64,000 nucleotides of DNA from Peterkaempfera bronchialis (GCF_003258605.2 NZ_CP031264.1:5270001-5334000), one strand, 5' to 3'; shown: positions 41,708 to 50,327, counted from the stretch's first letter. Translations and numbers: made by a program. Notes: generated by a model from the sequence alone, not told the origin.

Positions 41708-42191
41708 CCTGGTTCAGGGCTCCTTCCGTATTTCACTCGACCCGTGATGAGGACCTCGCCGGCCAGTCGCTGCGCTGCGGGTCTGACGTCGCGGCGGTCT
41801 GTGTCACGGAGGGCTCATCCCGCTTCTGACTTCGAGCCTACCGTTCGGGCTCCTGCCCACCTCCCGCGCTCGCAGAACCGGGGGTGGGACACATCCATTC
41901 CCCATCAACTCCTTTTCCCAGCCTCACCCGGATGCCGCACCCGTCGCCCGCCGGACACCCGGAACCGGGGACACCCGCAGACGGTGACCGGCGGGGAGGG
42001 GGAGGGGGAGACGGCGGAGGACGGCGGAGGACGGTGGAGGACGGCGCACCGGGTCGCGGCGGGGAGCGCGCACCCGGACAACACGGGTACCCCCGGCGCG
42101 GGCGGTGACTCCGCAGCGTCTAAAGTGGCGTGGTACGCGCACGGCGACCGGGTCTCGAAGTCCGGCGCCGGCGAAGTTTCATAGACCAGGG
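41708..42191. other. Divergent tkt-ctaB intergenic region
   Basis: 484 bp with promoters for both directions. It contains a less GC-rich stretch (CATTCCCCATCAACTCCTTT, about 41895-41914), three 10-bp tandem repeats (42011-42040) and TAAAGT (42121-42126) as a possible ctaB -10. No known regulator site was recognised. Confidence 0.5.
42011..42040 (+). repeat. Three 10-bp tandem repeats (ACGGCGGAGG) upstream of ctaB
   Basis: ACGGCGGAGG at 42011-42020 and 42021-42030, then ACGGTGGAGG at 42031-42040, followed by the start of a fourth copy. About one helical turn per unit, on the ctaB side of the spacer. Confidence 0.85.
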
Positions 42192-43139
42192 GTGTCCGTG
42201 ACCGCCGTCGAATCCCGCCCTGCCGGGGTCGTCGGGGCGACCCCCGGGCACCGGCCGTTCGGGGCCCGTGTCGGGGCCTTTGTCGCGCTGACCAAGCCAC
42301 GCATCATCGAACTGCTGCTGATCTCCACGGTCCCGGTGATGTTCCTGGCCGAGGGTGGCGTTCCCGACCTGCTGAAGGTGGTGCACGTCGTGTTCGGCGG
42401 CTTCCTCTCCGCAGGCGGCGCCAACACGCTCAACATGTACTTCGACCGGGACATCGACGCCCGGATGCACCGCACCGAGCGGCGCCCGCTGGTCACCGGG
42501 ATGGTCTCGCCGGGCGAGGCCCTGGTGTTCGGCATCGCGCTGGCCATCGTCTCCACCCTCTGGCTGGGCTACTTCGTCAACTGGCTCTCCTCGGGCCTGG
42601 CACTGGGCGCCCTGCTCTTCTATGTCTTCGGCTACACGCTGGGCCTGAAGCGCCGCACCTCGCAGAACATCGTCTGGGGCGGCATCGCCGGCTGCATGCC
42701 GGTCTTCATCGGCTGGGCGGCGGTGACGGGCAGCCTCTCCTGGGCGGCCGTGGTGCTCTTCCTGGTGATCTTCTTCTGGACGCCGCCGCACTACTGGCCG
42801 CTCTCGATGAAGGTCAAGGAGGACTACGCCGCCGTCGGGGTGCCGATGCTCCCGGTGGTCGCCTCCAACGCCGTGGTGGCCAAGCAGATCGTCATCTACT
42901 CCTGGGTGATGGTCGCGGTCTCGCTGGCGCTCTGGCCGCTCGGGCACACCGGCTGGCTCTACCCGACCGCCGCGCTGCTGCTGGGCGCCTTCTGGCTGAA
43001 GGAGGCGCACGGCCTGTACAACCGGGCCAAGGCGGGCGTGGTGGGTGCCAAGCTCAAGGAGATGCGCCTCTTCCACTGGTCCATCACCTATCTGACGCTG
43101 CTCTTCGTCGCGGTCGCGGTGGACCCCTTCCTGCACTGA
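42192..43139 (+). CDS. ctaB: Protoheme IX farnesyltransferase (heme O synthase)
   Basis: UbiA-family prenyltransferase (315 aa, about nine membrane helices) that adds a farnesyl group to heme B for cytochrome oxidase. The first aspartate-rich motif [15 protein letters not shown] lies at about residues 89-103, and the second region ([19 protein letters not shown]-like) follows TPPHYWPL near 205. The start ([12 protein letters not shown]) at GTG 42192 matches other streptomycete CtaB proteins; the GTG two codons on is an alternative. The product feeds CtaA (43700-44722), encoded convergently beyond a small gene. Regulated perhaps with tkt through the shared upstream region, which is inference only. 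Confidence 0.96.
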   Translation: MSVTAVESRPAGVVGATPGHRPFGARVGAFVALTKPRIIELLLISTVPVMFLAEGGVPDLLKVVHVVFGGFLSAGGANTLNMYFDRDIDARMHRTERRPLVTGMVSPGEALVFGIALAIVSTLWLGYFVNWLSSGLALGALLFYVFGYTLGLKRRTSQNIVWGGIAGCMPVFIGWAAVTGSLSWAAVVLFLVIFFWTPPHYWPLSMKVKEDYAAVGVPMLPVVASNAVVAKQIVIYSWVMVAVSLALWPLGHTGWLYPTAALLLGAFWLKEAHGLYNRAKAGVVGAKLKEMRLFHWSITYLTLLFVAVAVDPFLH

Positions 43140-43183
43140 CCGCCTCTCCTGGCGCCTGTACGCGGGCCCTCTCCTGAGACGCA

Positions 43184-43227
43184 CCGGCCCCGCAGTCCGT
43201 TCGACGTTCGACGGGCGGCGGGGCCGG
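43184..43227 (+). terminator. Terminator after ctaB
   Basis: CCGGCCCCGC (43184-43193) pairs with GCGGGGCCGG (43218-43227), a 10-bp stem with a 24-base loop that itself contains TTCGACGTTCGA. Confidence 0.65.
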
Positions 43228-43292
43228 ATCATGTCCGGGAGCTGTGGGCTGCCGCACACCCGGCGGCCGTCGCCACATCCTCTACCGCTGGG

Positions 43293-43298
43293 TAGCAT
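43293..43298 (+). promoter_or_regulatory. -10 hexamer of a leaderless gene at 43305
   Basis: TAGCAT ends 6 bases before the ATG at 43305, and no ribosome site precedes that ATG. A leaderless transcript is likely. Confidence 0.5.
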
Positions 43299-43304
43299 GC
43301 GGCC

Positions 43305-43655
43305 ATGAGCAGCGAAGAGATCACGGCGGCCCGTGCCGCCTCCCGCGACCAGCGCCGTGCCCGGCGGATCGCCAAGAACATCAGCTCCTTCGCCGGTCGG
43401 CACGGCGGCAGCGCCGAGGGCGTGGTGCAGTACGTCGGCCGCAACTCCACCCGCATCGTGCTGGTGGGTGCCGACGGCGCCTGGGGCGACCAGGTGGCCC
43501 CCCGCTACGAGGTCGCGCAGCGCGCGGCCGAGCTGGCCGGGCTGAAGCTGCACGACTCCTTCGAGGGCGAGTGGGTCGCCAAGCTGCGGACCTCCTCCTA
43601 TGAGTGGTCCCGGATGGCGGGTATCCAGCTCGGCGGTGACCGCGCGGCCTCCTGA
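43305..43655 (+). CDS. Conserved small protein of unknown function
   Basis: A 116-aa soluble protein that I do not recognise as a named family. The N-terminal third is helical and very basic (AARAASRDQRRARRIAKNISSF). The middle is a likely beta structure (VVQYVGRNSTRIVLVGADGAWGDQVAP), and the C-terminal half reads EVAQRAAELAGLKLHDSFEGEWV then RTSSYEWSRMAGIQLGG. There is no signal peptide or membrane helix. Codon choice matches its neighbours (G/C at third positions). It lies between ctaB and ctaA, and genes of this type are found at that place in streptomycetes, but no link to heme synthesis is visible. The start is supported by the -10 spacing. Confidence 0.75.
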   Translation: MSSEEITAARAASRDQRRARRIAKNISSFAGRHGGSAEGVVQYVGRNSTRIVLVGADGAWGDQVAPRYEVAQRAAELAGLKLHDSFEGEWVAKLRTSSYEWSRMAGIQLGGDRAAS

Positions 43656-43699
43656 GGCCGCGACGGGGGACGGCCGCCACGCCCGGCCGCGCGGACCGC

Positions 43700-44722
43700 T
43701 CAGGCGGTGGCGACCAGGCCGGAGGAGCCCTCGGAACCCTCGGTGTCGGGGGTGTCGGGGGTGCCCTCGGTGTCGGGGGCGGGAGCCGTGCCAGCGTACG
43801 CGGAGTCCGGCAGCTGCGGGCGGACCCGCAGCGCCAACGGGATGCGCAGCGCCGCGATCCACACCAGTGCGGAGCCCAGCAGATGCGCCCCCACCAGGAT
43901 CTCCGGGGACCCCGCGAAGAACTGCACAAAGCCGACCACGCCCTGCGCCAGCAGTACCACCAGCAGATCCCGGGCCCGGGCCCGCGCCGCAGTGGGAGCC
44001 TTCACCGCCCGCAGCACAAAGACCATCGCCAGCGCCAGCCCCACCGCGATGAAGGCGAAGTCCGCGTGGAACTGGCTCACCCGGTCGTAGTCCAGCGGAA
44101 TCCTCGGCACCTCGCTGGAGTCACCGGAGTGCTTGCCCGCGCCGGTCACCACGGTGCCGGCCACCACCAGGCAGCCGACCACCGCGACCAGCAGGTACGA
44201 GAGCTGGGCGAGCGGCCGGGAGACGGCCGGCTCGGGTGCGCCGTCGCCCTCCCCGGACCGCTCCCACATCACCAGCGCCACCCAGATCAGCGCCATCGAG
44301 GAGAGCAGGTGCACGGCCACCGTGTACGGGTTCAGCCCGGTGAGGACGGTGATGCCGCCGATCACCGCGTTGCTCATCACGATCCAGAACTGCGCCCAGC
44401 CCAGCCGGGTCAGGCTGCGCCGCCAGGGCCGTGCGCAGCGGGCGGCGATGATCGCCGCGCCCACGGCCGCGCAGAGCACATAGGTCAGCATCCGGTTGCC
44501 GAACTCGATCACCCCGTGGATGCCCATCGCCTTCGTCGGCGCCAGGGTGTCCGCGGTGCACCTCGGCCAGGTCGGGCAGCCCAGCCCGGACGAGGTCAGT
44601 CGGACGGCGGCGCCGGTCACCACGATGACCACGCTCATCACCAGGGCCGCGAGGCAGGCCACGCGCACGGCCTTCGCCGAGGGCGCCAGCCGCTCGGCGA
44701 GGTAGGACAAGGGGGTACGCAC
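43700..44722 (-). CDS. ctaA: Heme A synthase (COX15/CtaA family)
   Basis: Integral membrane mono-oxygenase that converts heme O to heme A for cytochrome c oxidase. There are about eight membrane helices in two four-helix halves. The redox-active Cys pair sits in the first loop (GLGCPTWPRC), and heme-ligand His residues appear in MGIHGVIEFGNR, VAVHLLSSMALIW, SQFHADFAF and LVGAHLLGSALVW. The C-terminus (about 305-340) is a disordered, acidic Pro/Thr/Glu repeat tail (TEGTPDTPDTEGSEG). A TACGAT -10 on the minus strand (44734-44729) lies 6 bases before GTG 44722, so I prefer that leaderless start; GTG 44728 adds two codons. It works with CtaB encoded nearby. Confidence 0.95.
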   Translation of the reverse strand: MRTPLSYLAERLAPSAKAVRVACLAALVMSVVIVVTGAAVRLTSSGLGCPTWPRCTADTLAPTKAMGIHGVIEFGNRMLTYVLCAAVGAAIIAARCARPWRRSLTRLGWAQFWIVMSNAVIGGITVLTGLNPYTVAVHLLSSMALIWVALVMWERSGEGDGAPEPAVSRPLAQLSYLLVAVVGCLVVAGTVVTGAGKHSGDSSEVPRIPLDYDRVSQFHADFAFIAVGLALAMVFVLRAVKAPTAARARARDLLVVLLAQGVVGFVQFFAGSPEILVGAHLLGSALVWIAALRIPLALRVRPQLPDSAYAGTAPAPDTEGTPDTPDTEGSEGSSGLVATA

Positions 44723-44783
44723 CCCCACATCGTAGGTCGGCCCGCCGACGCCCCCGACCCCGGGGGGCGGGGGCCGGGCGCGC

Positions 44784-47027
44784 TCACCGGACCAGCCGCC
44801 CCAGCAGCTCCGGCAGCGGCCCCGGATGCACCACGGTCAGCCGCCGGGTCGCCCTGGTGAGCGCCACATAGAGGTCCTGGCCGCCCTTGGGCGACCCGGC
44901 GAGGATGCCCGCCGGGTCCACCACGACCACCGCGTCGAACTCCAGGCCCTTGGCCTCGGCGGTGGAGAGCACCACGGCGGGGGAGTCCAGCGCCTCCGGG
45001 GACGCCCCGCGCGCCGCGTCCGGCAGCGCCGCATGGACCGCCTCCCGGCAGCCGGCGGAGACCACCACGCCCAGCCGCCCCTCACCGATCGCGGCCAGCT
45101 CCTCCCGTACCAGCGCGGCCAGCCCGGCGCCCGGGTCGTCCTCCGGCACCCGTACCGCCCTCGGCGGATCGCCGCCGTCCCGCACCGGCTCCGGCGGCTG
45201 CTGGTCCGGCGCCACCGCGCGCAGCACATCGGCGGCCACCGCCATGATCGACGCCGGGGTGCGGTAGTTCACCAGCAGCCGGGCCTCCCGCCAGCGGCCC
45301 CCGACATAGCGGTCGAGCATCTCGCCCCAGGAGCGCGCCCCGGCGGCGCTGCCGGTCTGCGCCAGGTCGCCCACCACCGTCATGGAGCGGGTGGGCACCC
45401 GCCGCATCACCGTCCGCCACGCCATCGCCGACAGCTCCTGCGCCTCGTCCACGATCACATGCCCATAGACCCACTCCCGGTCGCGGGCCGCCCGCTGCGC
45501 GGTGGAGACGGCCGGCCCGTCCGCCCGGTAGCGGTCCGCCAGCGCCGCCGCGTCCACGGTGCCCTGCTCGGCCAGACCGGTCACCTGGAGCACCCCCTGC
45601 GCATAGCGCTCCTCCTCGCGGCGCTCCCGCTCGGCCGCGCGCCGCCGCGCACGCTCCTGGGCGCCGTCGTCGCCCAGCAGCTCCGCCGCCTCGTCCAGCA
45701 GCGGCGCGTCGGCGGTGGTCCAGGGGCTGCCCGGCGGACGGGCCAGCAGCTGCCACTCGCCGTCGGTGAACTCGGCCCGGGCGGCTGCCCGGCGCAGCGC
45801 GGCCGGGTCCGCGTACAGCTCACCGAGCAGCCGCTGCGGGGTGAGCGGCGGCCAGAGCGCGTCCAGCGCCGCCCGGACGGCGGGTTCGCCCCACAGCTCG
45901 CCGGGGCCGAACCGCTCCTCCTCGGCGTCCAGCGGGCGCCCCAGCCGGGCGGCCTGCTCGCGCACCAACTCCACCAGCAGGGCGCGGAGGAACCCGGGTC
46001 GGGCAGCGTTGTGCGGGCGGCCCTGCGCGCGGGCCCGGTCGCGGGCGCGTACACAGCTCTCCCGGCTCAGCCGCAGCTCGGCGCCGTCCAGCCCGACGAC
46101 CAGGTCGCCGTCGGGGACGCGCTGCCGGTCGGCCACCGCGGCGGCCAGCAGCGCGGCCATCCGCAGGTCGCCCTTGACCACCTCGGCCCCGGGCTGCTCC
46201 GGCGCGCCGGCCCGCACCCCGGGGTACAGCTCGCCGACGGAGGCCAGCACCACCTCGGTCTCCCCGAGGGCGGGCAGCACCTGCTCGATATAGCGCAGAA
46301 AGGTCGCATTGGGGCCGACGACCAGCACCCCGCGCCGCTCCAGCACATCGCGGTGCATATAGAGGAGGTACGCGGCCCGGTGCAGCGCCGCCACCGTCTT
46401 GCCGGTGCCGGGGCCGCCCTGGACCACCAGCACGCCCGGCAGCCCGGCCCGGATCACCTGGTCCTGCTCCTGCTGGATGGTGGCCACGATGTCGCCCATC
46501 CTGCCGGTGCGACCCCGCCGCACCGCCGTGAGCAGCGCCGCCTCGCCGACCAGGGTGGAGTGGTCGGCGTCGGCCATGGCGTCCGGGTCGAAGACCTCGT
46601 CGTCCAGGCCGGTCAGGGTGCGCAGCCGGGTGTACAGGTGGCGGCGGCGCAGCAGCGGGCCGGGGGAGCCGGGGGTGGCGGTGTAGAAGGGGCGGGCGGC
46701 GGGCGCCCGCCAGTCGACCAGCAGCGGTTCGAGGTCGTGGTCGCGCAGCCCGATCCGGCCGATGTGCAGGGTGGTGCCGTCGCGGTCGTCGATGCGGCCG
46801 AAGCAGAGGCCGTGCTCCACGGCGGAGAGCCGGGCGAGCCGGCGGGCCAACTCGGCGGCGGTGACCTCGCGTTCCACGCGGGCCTGGTGGGTACGGCCGC
46901 CGTCCTGCCGCTGGGCCTCGCGCAGCGCTGCGGCTGTCTGCTCCCGGGCGGCGTCCAGCAGGGTGTAGAGGCAGGTGAGGTGGCGCTGCTCGGCGTCCCG
47001 GCTGAAGCATCCTTGACTGGAGTCCAT
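44784..47027 (-). CDS. UvrD/Rep-type helicase of the HelD/HelR class (RNA polymerase-associated ATPase)
   Basis: Superfamily 1 ATPase of 747 aa with HelD-like layout. The N-terminal arm (about 1-110, coiled and acidic/basic) includes HIGRIGLRDHDLEPLLVDWR, a hallmark of HelD proteins. Walker A is VVQGGPGTGKTVAALHRAAY (about residues 205-224). The inserted central arm (about 290-500) is variable. The second motor half has HVIVDEAQELSAMAW (about 532-546), VVGDLAQTGS, LLVNYRTPASIM and the final VALTRATRRLTVVHPG. HelD/HelR proteins displace stalled or rifamycin-bound RNA polymerase, and HelR gives rifamycin tolerance in Streptomyces. Assignment to HelR rather than another HelD class is inference. 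The ATG at 47027 is preceded by palindromic sequence. Confidence 0.85.
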   Translation of the reverse strand: MDSSQGCFSRDAEQRHLTCLYTLLDAAREQTAAALREAQRQDGGRTHQARVEREVTAAELARRLARLSAVEHGLCFGRIDDRDGTTLHIGRIGLRDHDLEPLLVDWRAPAARPFYTATPGSPGPLLRRRHLYTRLRTLTGLDDEVFDPDAMADADHSTLVGEAALLTAVRRGRTGRMGDIVATIQQEQDQVIRAGLPGVLVVQGGPGTGKTVAALHRAAYLLYMHRDVLERRGVLVVGPNATFLRYIEQVLPALGETEVVLASVGELYPGVRAGAPEQPGAEVVKGDLRMAALLAAAVADRQRVPDGDLVVGLDGAELRLSRESCVRARDRARAQGRPHNAARPGFLRALLVELVREQAARLGRPLDAEEERFGPGELWGEPAVRAALDALWPPLTPQRLLGELYADPAALRRAAARAEFTDGEWQLLARPPGSPWTTADAPLLDEAAELLGDDGAQERARRRAAERERREEERYAQGVLQVTGLAEQGTVDAAALADRYRADGPAVSTAQRAARDREWVYGHVIVDEAQELSAMAWRTVMRRVPTRSMTVVGDLAQTGSAAGARSWGEMLDRYVGGRWREARLLVNYRTPASIMAVAADVLRAVAPDQQPPEPVRDGGDPPRAVRVPEDDPGAGLAALVREELAAIGEGRLGVVVSAGCREAVHAALPDAARGASPEALDSPAVVLSTAEAKGLEFDAVVVVDPAGILAGSPKGGQDLYVALTRATRRLTVVHPGPLPELLGRLVR

Positions 47028-47031
47028 TTAT

Positions 47032-47086
47032 CCGATACACTTTCAGTGTCGGGGAATTTCTTGCCAATTGACTGAGAATGGGCAAG
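47032..47086. promoter_or_regulatory. Two inverted repeats upstream of the HelD/HelR-like gene
   Basis: ACACT-TTC-AGTGT (47037-47049), flanked by CCGA and CGG, is an imperfect palindrome 5-25 bp before the start. CTTGCC (47060-47065) and GGCAAG (47081-47086) form a second inverted repeat 15 bp apart. They resemble operators but do not fit the published rifamycin-associated element closely. Confidence 0.4.
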
Positions 47087-47223
47087 TGTAGCGCGCGTAG
47101 GCGGCCCCGACCCACCCCCTGGCTCTGTGAGTTGTCAGGCACCTGTAGAGTCGCCCGACATATCCCTGCGTATACGGCATCAGCGCAACGCAGGGGCCAT
47201 GAACGCTCGGAGGGAAAGAACCA

Positions 47224-47943
47224 ATGACGCGTCAGGGGCGGGTCCGGGGCGGGGTCATAGCCACGGCCGCAGCAACTGCACTTCTCGGATCGGGTGTGCT
47301 GGCGGGATCCGCCTCCGCGCACACTCCCGACTGGACGGTCGACTGCTCGACCGTCCACATCAACCTCACTCAGTACAACCAGCGGGTCACCAACACGGTC
47401 ACCGTCAAGGTCGACGGCGAGGCCGTGCTGGGCCCGGCCAACTTCGGCAAGGACTTCCTTCAGGACCTGAAGCTCGCCGAGCACAGCAAGGAACTCGACG
47501 TCGAGCTGATCGTGGTGGCCGGCGACGGCAAGCAGTTCTCCAAGGACGAGCACAAGACCGCTCCGGTCTGCCCGGGCCACGAGACGCCGCCGCCCACGAG
47601 CCCCGAGCCCTCCAGCCCGGCGCCGTCCAGCCCGGAGGAGTCCTCCCCGGCGCCGAGCAGCCCCGAGGAGACCTCCCCGGCGCCGTCGTCGCCCGGTGAG
47701 GTCTCCCCGACCACCGGCAGCCCGGTCCCGAGCAGCCCGGAGTCGGACAGCCCGGAGCCCTCCGTCTCGGACGCCTCCAGCGCGCCCGCCGTGCTGCCCA
47801 CGGCGTCGCCGTCGTCCCCCGGCCTGGCCGAGACCGGTGCCTCCAGCTCCACCCCGATCATCGCCGGGGTGGCCGCCGTCGTGGTGGCCGCCGGCGGTGC
47901 GCTGCTCTTCATGTCGCGCCGGCGCCGGGGTACCCGGAGCTGA
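47224..47943 (+). CDS. LAETG-anchored (sortase E-type) surface protein
   Basis: A 239-aa secreted, wall-anchored protein. The signal peptide covers about 1-32 (ending SASA-HTPD). A small globular domain (about 33-115) has two Cys (VDCSTVHINL and APVCPGHE) that could form one disulfide. A Pro/Ser/Glu-rich stalk follows (about 119-190, repeats like SSPAPSSPEE). The LAETG sorting signal near residue 200, a hydrophobic helix and a basic tail (SRRRRGTRS) end it. LAXTG points to sortase E. This type is widespread in streptomycetes, with unknown ligand. The ATG at 47224 follows GGAGGGAAAG. It converges with the ABC genes across a strong terminator. Confidence 0.9.
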   Translation: MTRQGRVRGGVIATAAATALLGSGVLAGSASAHTPDWTVDCSTVHINLTQYNQRVTNTVTVKVDGEAVLGPANFGKDFLQDLKLAEHSKELDVELIVVAGDGKQFSKDEHKTAPVCPGHETPPPTSPEPSSPAPSSPEESSPAPSSPEETSPAPSSPGEVSPTTGSPVPSSPESDSPEPSVSDASSAPAVLPTASPSSPGLAETGASSSTPIIAGVAAVVVAAGGALLFMSRRRRGTRS

Positions 47944-47964
47944 CGTAGCGACTCAGCAGTACGC

Positions 47965-48000
47965 GAAGGGGCCCAGAACCGACTGGTTCCGGGCCCCTTC
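47965..48000. terminator. Bidirectional terminator after the LAETG gene
   Basis: GAAGGGGCCCAGAACC (47965-47980) pairs with 47985-48000 around GACT, a 16-bp stem with one mismatch. Confidence 0.85.
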
Positions 48001-48028
48001 CCGCGTTGACGCCGCCGCGCGCGGCGGG

Positions 48029-48838
48029 CTACTCCCAGCGGAAGAAGCGGGCCGCCGCGGCCAGCCCCAGCACCGCCCAGACCGCCAGGACCCCCAGGTC
48101 GCCCCAGGGCAGTGCGGCACCGTGCTGGAGCACGGCACGCAGCCCGTCCGAGAGCGCGCTGATCGGCAGCAGCTCCAGCACCCCGCGCACGGCGGACGGA
48201 AACTTCTCCAGCGGCACCACCACACCGCCGCCCAGCAGCAGCAGGATGAAGACCAGGTTGGCCCCGGCCAGAGTGGCCTCGGCCCGCAGCGTCCCGGCCA
48301 TCAGCAGACCCAGCCCGGAGAAGGCCGCCGTACCCAGCACCAGCAGCGCCGCCACCGAGAACGGGTCGCCGTGCGGCGACCAGCCCAGCGCCAGCGCGAT
48401 CACCGACAGCAGCGCCACCTGGAGCACCTCGGTCACCAGCACACAGCCGGTCTTGGCGGCGAGCAGCGCCCAGCGCGGCAGCGGGGAGGCGCCCAGCCGC
48501 TTGAGTACGCCGTAGCGGCGTTCAAAGCCGGTGGCGATGGCCTGCCCGGTGAAGGCGGTCGACATCACGGCCAGCGCCAGCAGGCCCGGCGCCAGGAAGT
48601 CCACCCGCTTGCCGGGCCCGCTGGTCGCCACCACGTCCACGGCGCTGAAGAGCACCAGCAGCACGGTCGGGATCACCACGGTGAGCAGCAGCTGCTCGCC
48701 GTTGCGCAGCAGCATCCGGGTCTCCAGCACGGTCTGCGCCAGCAGCATCCGGCCGACCGGGGCGGCCCCGGGCGCGGGGGCGTAGCGGCCCGCCGAGGTA
48801 CCGGCGGGCGAGGTCTCGGGCGCGGAGGAGGTGGTCAT
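48029..48838 (-). CDS. ABC-2 type transporter permease
   Basis: Membrane subunit (269 aa) of an exporter, with about six hydrophobic helices and a Pro/Ala-rich cytoplasmic N-terminus. Typical ABC-2 features include LAQTVLETRMLLRNGEQLLLT just before the first helix, ATGFERRYGVLKRLGASPLPR in the cytoplasmic loop (about 105-125) and PLEKFPSAVRGVLELLPISAL in the last part. The ATG at 48838 overlaps the stop of the ATPase gene (ATGA), so the two subunits are coupled. The cargo is unknown; drug or lipid export is typical of the class. Gene pairs like this are usual next to the suf cluster in streptomycetes, though no Fe-S link is known. Confidence 0.9.
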   Translation of the reverse strand: MTTSSAPETSPAGTSAGRYAPAPGAAPVGRMLLAQTVLETRMLLRNGEQLLLTVVIPTVLLVLFSAVDVVATSGPGKRVDFLAPGLLALAVMSTAFTGQAIATGFERRYGVLKRLGASPLPRWALLAAKTGCVLVTEVLQVALLSVIALALGWSPHGDPFSVAALLVLGTAAFSGLGLLMAGTLRAEATLAGANLVFILLLLGGGVVVPLEKFPSAVRGVLELLPISALSDGLRAVLQHGAALPWGDLGVLAVWAVLGLAAAARFFRWE

Positions 48839-49776
48839 GAACGCAGGTCCCGTCCGGTCAGGTCGAGGAAGACGTCTTCGAGGGTCCGCCGCTCCACGGC
48901 CAGCCGGTCCGGCAGCACCCCGACCTGGGCGCACCAGGCGGCGACGGTGGCCAGCAGCTGCGGGTCCAGCGGGCCCTGCACCCGGTACTCGCCCGGCGCG
49001 AGCTCGGCGGCGGCGGTGCCGTCCGGCAGCACCTTGAGCAGCGCGCCCAGGTCCAGCCCCGGGCGCCCGCCGAACCGCAGCGCCTCCTGCCGGGGCTGCT
49101 GCTCCGCGCCGCCCCGGCGGAGCTGCTCGGGGCTGCCCTGGGCGATGACCCGGCCGCCGTCCACGATCGCCACGTCGTCGGCCAGCTCCTCGGCCTCGTC
49201 CATGGCGTGGGTGGTGAGGACCACGGTGACGCCGTCGGCGCGCAGATCGCGGACCAGGTCCCAGGTGGCGCGGCGGGCCTGCGGGTCCAGACCGGCGGTC
49301 GGCTCGTCCAGGAAGACCAGTTCCGGGCGGCCCACCACGGCCATGGCCAGCGCCAGGCGCTGCTGCTGGCCGCCGGAGAGCCGCCGGTAGCCGGTCCGGC
49401 CGCAGGAGCCGAGGCCCAGCCGCTCCACCAGGGCGTCCACCTCCAGCGGGTGGGCGTGCAGGCTGGCGGTGTGCCGCAGCATCTCCACCGCGCGGGCCCC
49501 GGCGTACACGCCCCCCGACTGCAACATCACGCCGACCCTTGGGCGCAGCCGGGTGGCGTCGGCCCACGGGTCCAGGCCGAGGACGCGCACCGTACCGGCG
49601 TCCGGGCGGCGGTAGCCCTCGCAGGTCTCGATGGTGGTGGTCTTGCCGGCCCCGTTGGGACCGAGGACGGCGGTGACGGTGTTCCGGCCGACGGTGAGGT
49701 CCAGGCCGTCCACCGCGGTCTTCGGGCCGTACCGCTTCACCAGACCGGCCACCCGGACCGCGGGTTCTGCTTCCAT
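48835..49776 (-). CDS. ABC transporter ATP-binding protein
   Basis: Exporter ATPase of 313 aa (DrrA/CcmA-like). Walker A GPNGAGKTTT at about residues 39-48, Q-loop LQSGG, signature LSGGQQQRLALAMAV (about 133-147), Walker B LVFLDEPTAGLD (about 153-164) and the H-loop LTTHAMDEAEELAD are all present. After the ATPase core (about 1-220) a C-terminal domain of about 90 residues ends RTLEDVFLDLTGRDL, which is usual for this class. The ATG at 49776 is the start; the stop overlaps the permease start. Works with the permease as an exporter of unknown cargo. Confidence 0.93.
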   Translation of the reverse strand: MEAEPAVRVAGLVKRYGPKTAVDGLDLTVGRNTVTAVLGPNGAGKTTTIETCEGYRRPDAGTVRVLGLDPWADATRLRPRVGVMLQSGGVYAGARAVEMLRHTASLHAHPLEVDALVERLGLGSCGRTGYRRLSGGQQQRLALAMAVVGRPELVFLDEPTAGLDPQARRATWDLVRDLRADGVTVVLTTHAMDEAEELADDVAIVDGGRVIAQGSPEQLRRGGAEQQPRQEALRFGGRPGLDLGALLKVLPDGTAAAELAPGEYRVQGPLDPQLLATVAAWCAQVGVLPDRLAVERRTLEDVFLDLTGRDLRS

Positions 49777-50000
49777 GCCGTCGAGTCTATGGACCCGCTC
49801 GCACCAGCCACCCCCGGGTGCCCGCCCGGCCCGCCGGGGGCGGTAGTCGGCGGGCGGTGGGGTCCGAGCACTGGCCTGTGCAGCCTGGGGTCCTGGCGCC
49901 CGGCCGTGCTCGGGGGGTCAGCTGCCGGGGAGGGTGCTGACCTCTCCGTGTCCCTGGGTGCCCGATCGGCCCTCCGGGGGCGGCAGCGGGCGGCGGTGTC

Positions 50001-50327
50001 GCCCATCCCCAGTGTGGGGCTGGTCCGGGGGTCGTAGGCGGGCATGGTGTCGCGGATCGGCTGCCACCACTCCTCGGGCACCGGCGGATTCCGCCACTGC
50101 GCCGGGTCGGAGTTGCCGCCGGTGTGGGTGGGGACCACCAGGGTTCCGGCCGCGCCGACCACATCGAGCAGCGCTTCCAGCACGGCGACCGCGCCGCCGC
50201 AGACCCAGCCGAGGCTGCTGAGCGAGGAGTGGACCAGCACGGTCTCGCCGGGGAGTACACCGAGAGTCCGCAGGTCGGCGGCGAGTGAGTGGCGGGTGCA
50301 GAGGGGGCCGGAGGGGGGCTCGGTCAT
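50001..50327 (-). pseudogene. N-terminal fragment of an aminoglycoside 3-N-acetyltransferase (AAC(3) family)
   Basis: From the ATG at 50327 the translation matches the start of AAC(3)/YokD-type acetyltransferases: LRTLGVLPGETVLVHSSLSS, WVCGGAVAVLEALLDVVG, GTLVVPTHTGGNSDP and YDPRTSPTLGMG. At about 50001 homology stops. The reading frame continues into unrelated Arg/Pro-rich sequence (to 49737), which overlaps the ABC ATPase gene. Only about 109 of the usual 260-270 residues remain, and the catalytic C-terminal half is missing in all frames. I read this as a gene broken by deletion. Divergent from sufR; an iron-box-like site lies in the shared upstream region. Confidence 0.75.

Noticed and set aside
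47032-47086. Rifamycin-associated element upstream of the HelD/HelR-like gene
   Set aside because: The CTTGCC...GGCAAG arms are 15 bp apart, whereas the published element has its arms almost adjacent. Listed only as unnamed inverted repeats.
47132-47151. TTGTCA followed by TAGAGT upstream of the LAETG gene, as a RecA-NDp site
   Set aside because: TTGTCAGGC differs from the consensus and only 8 bases separate TTGTCA from the -10-like hexamer; the motif needs 11.
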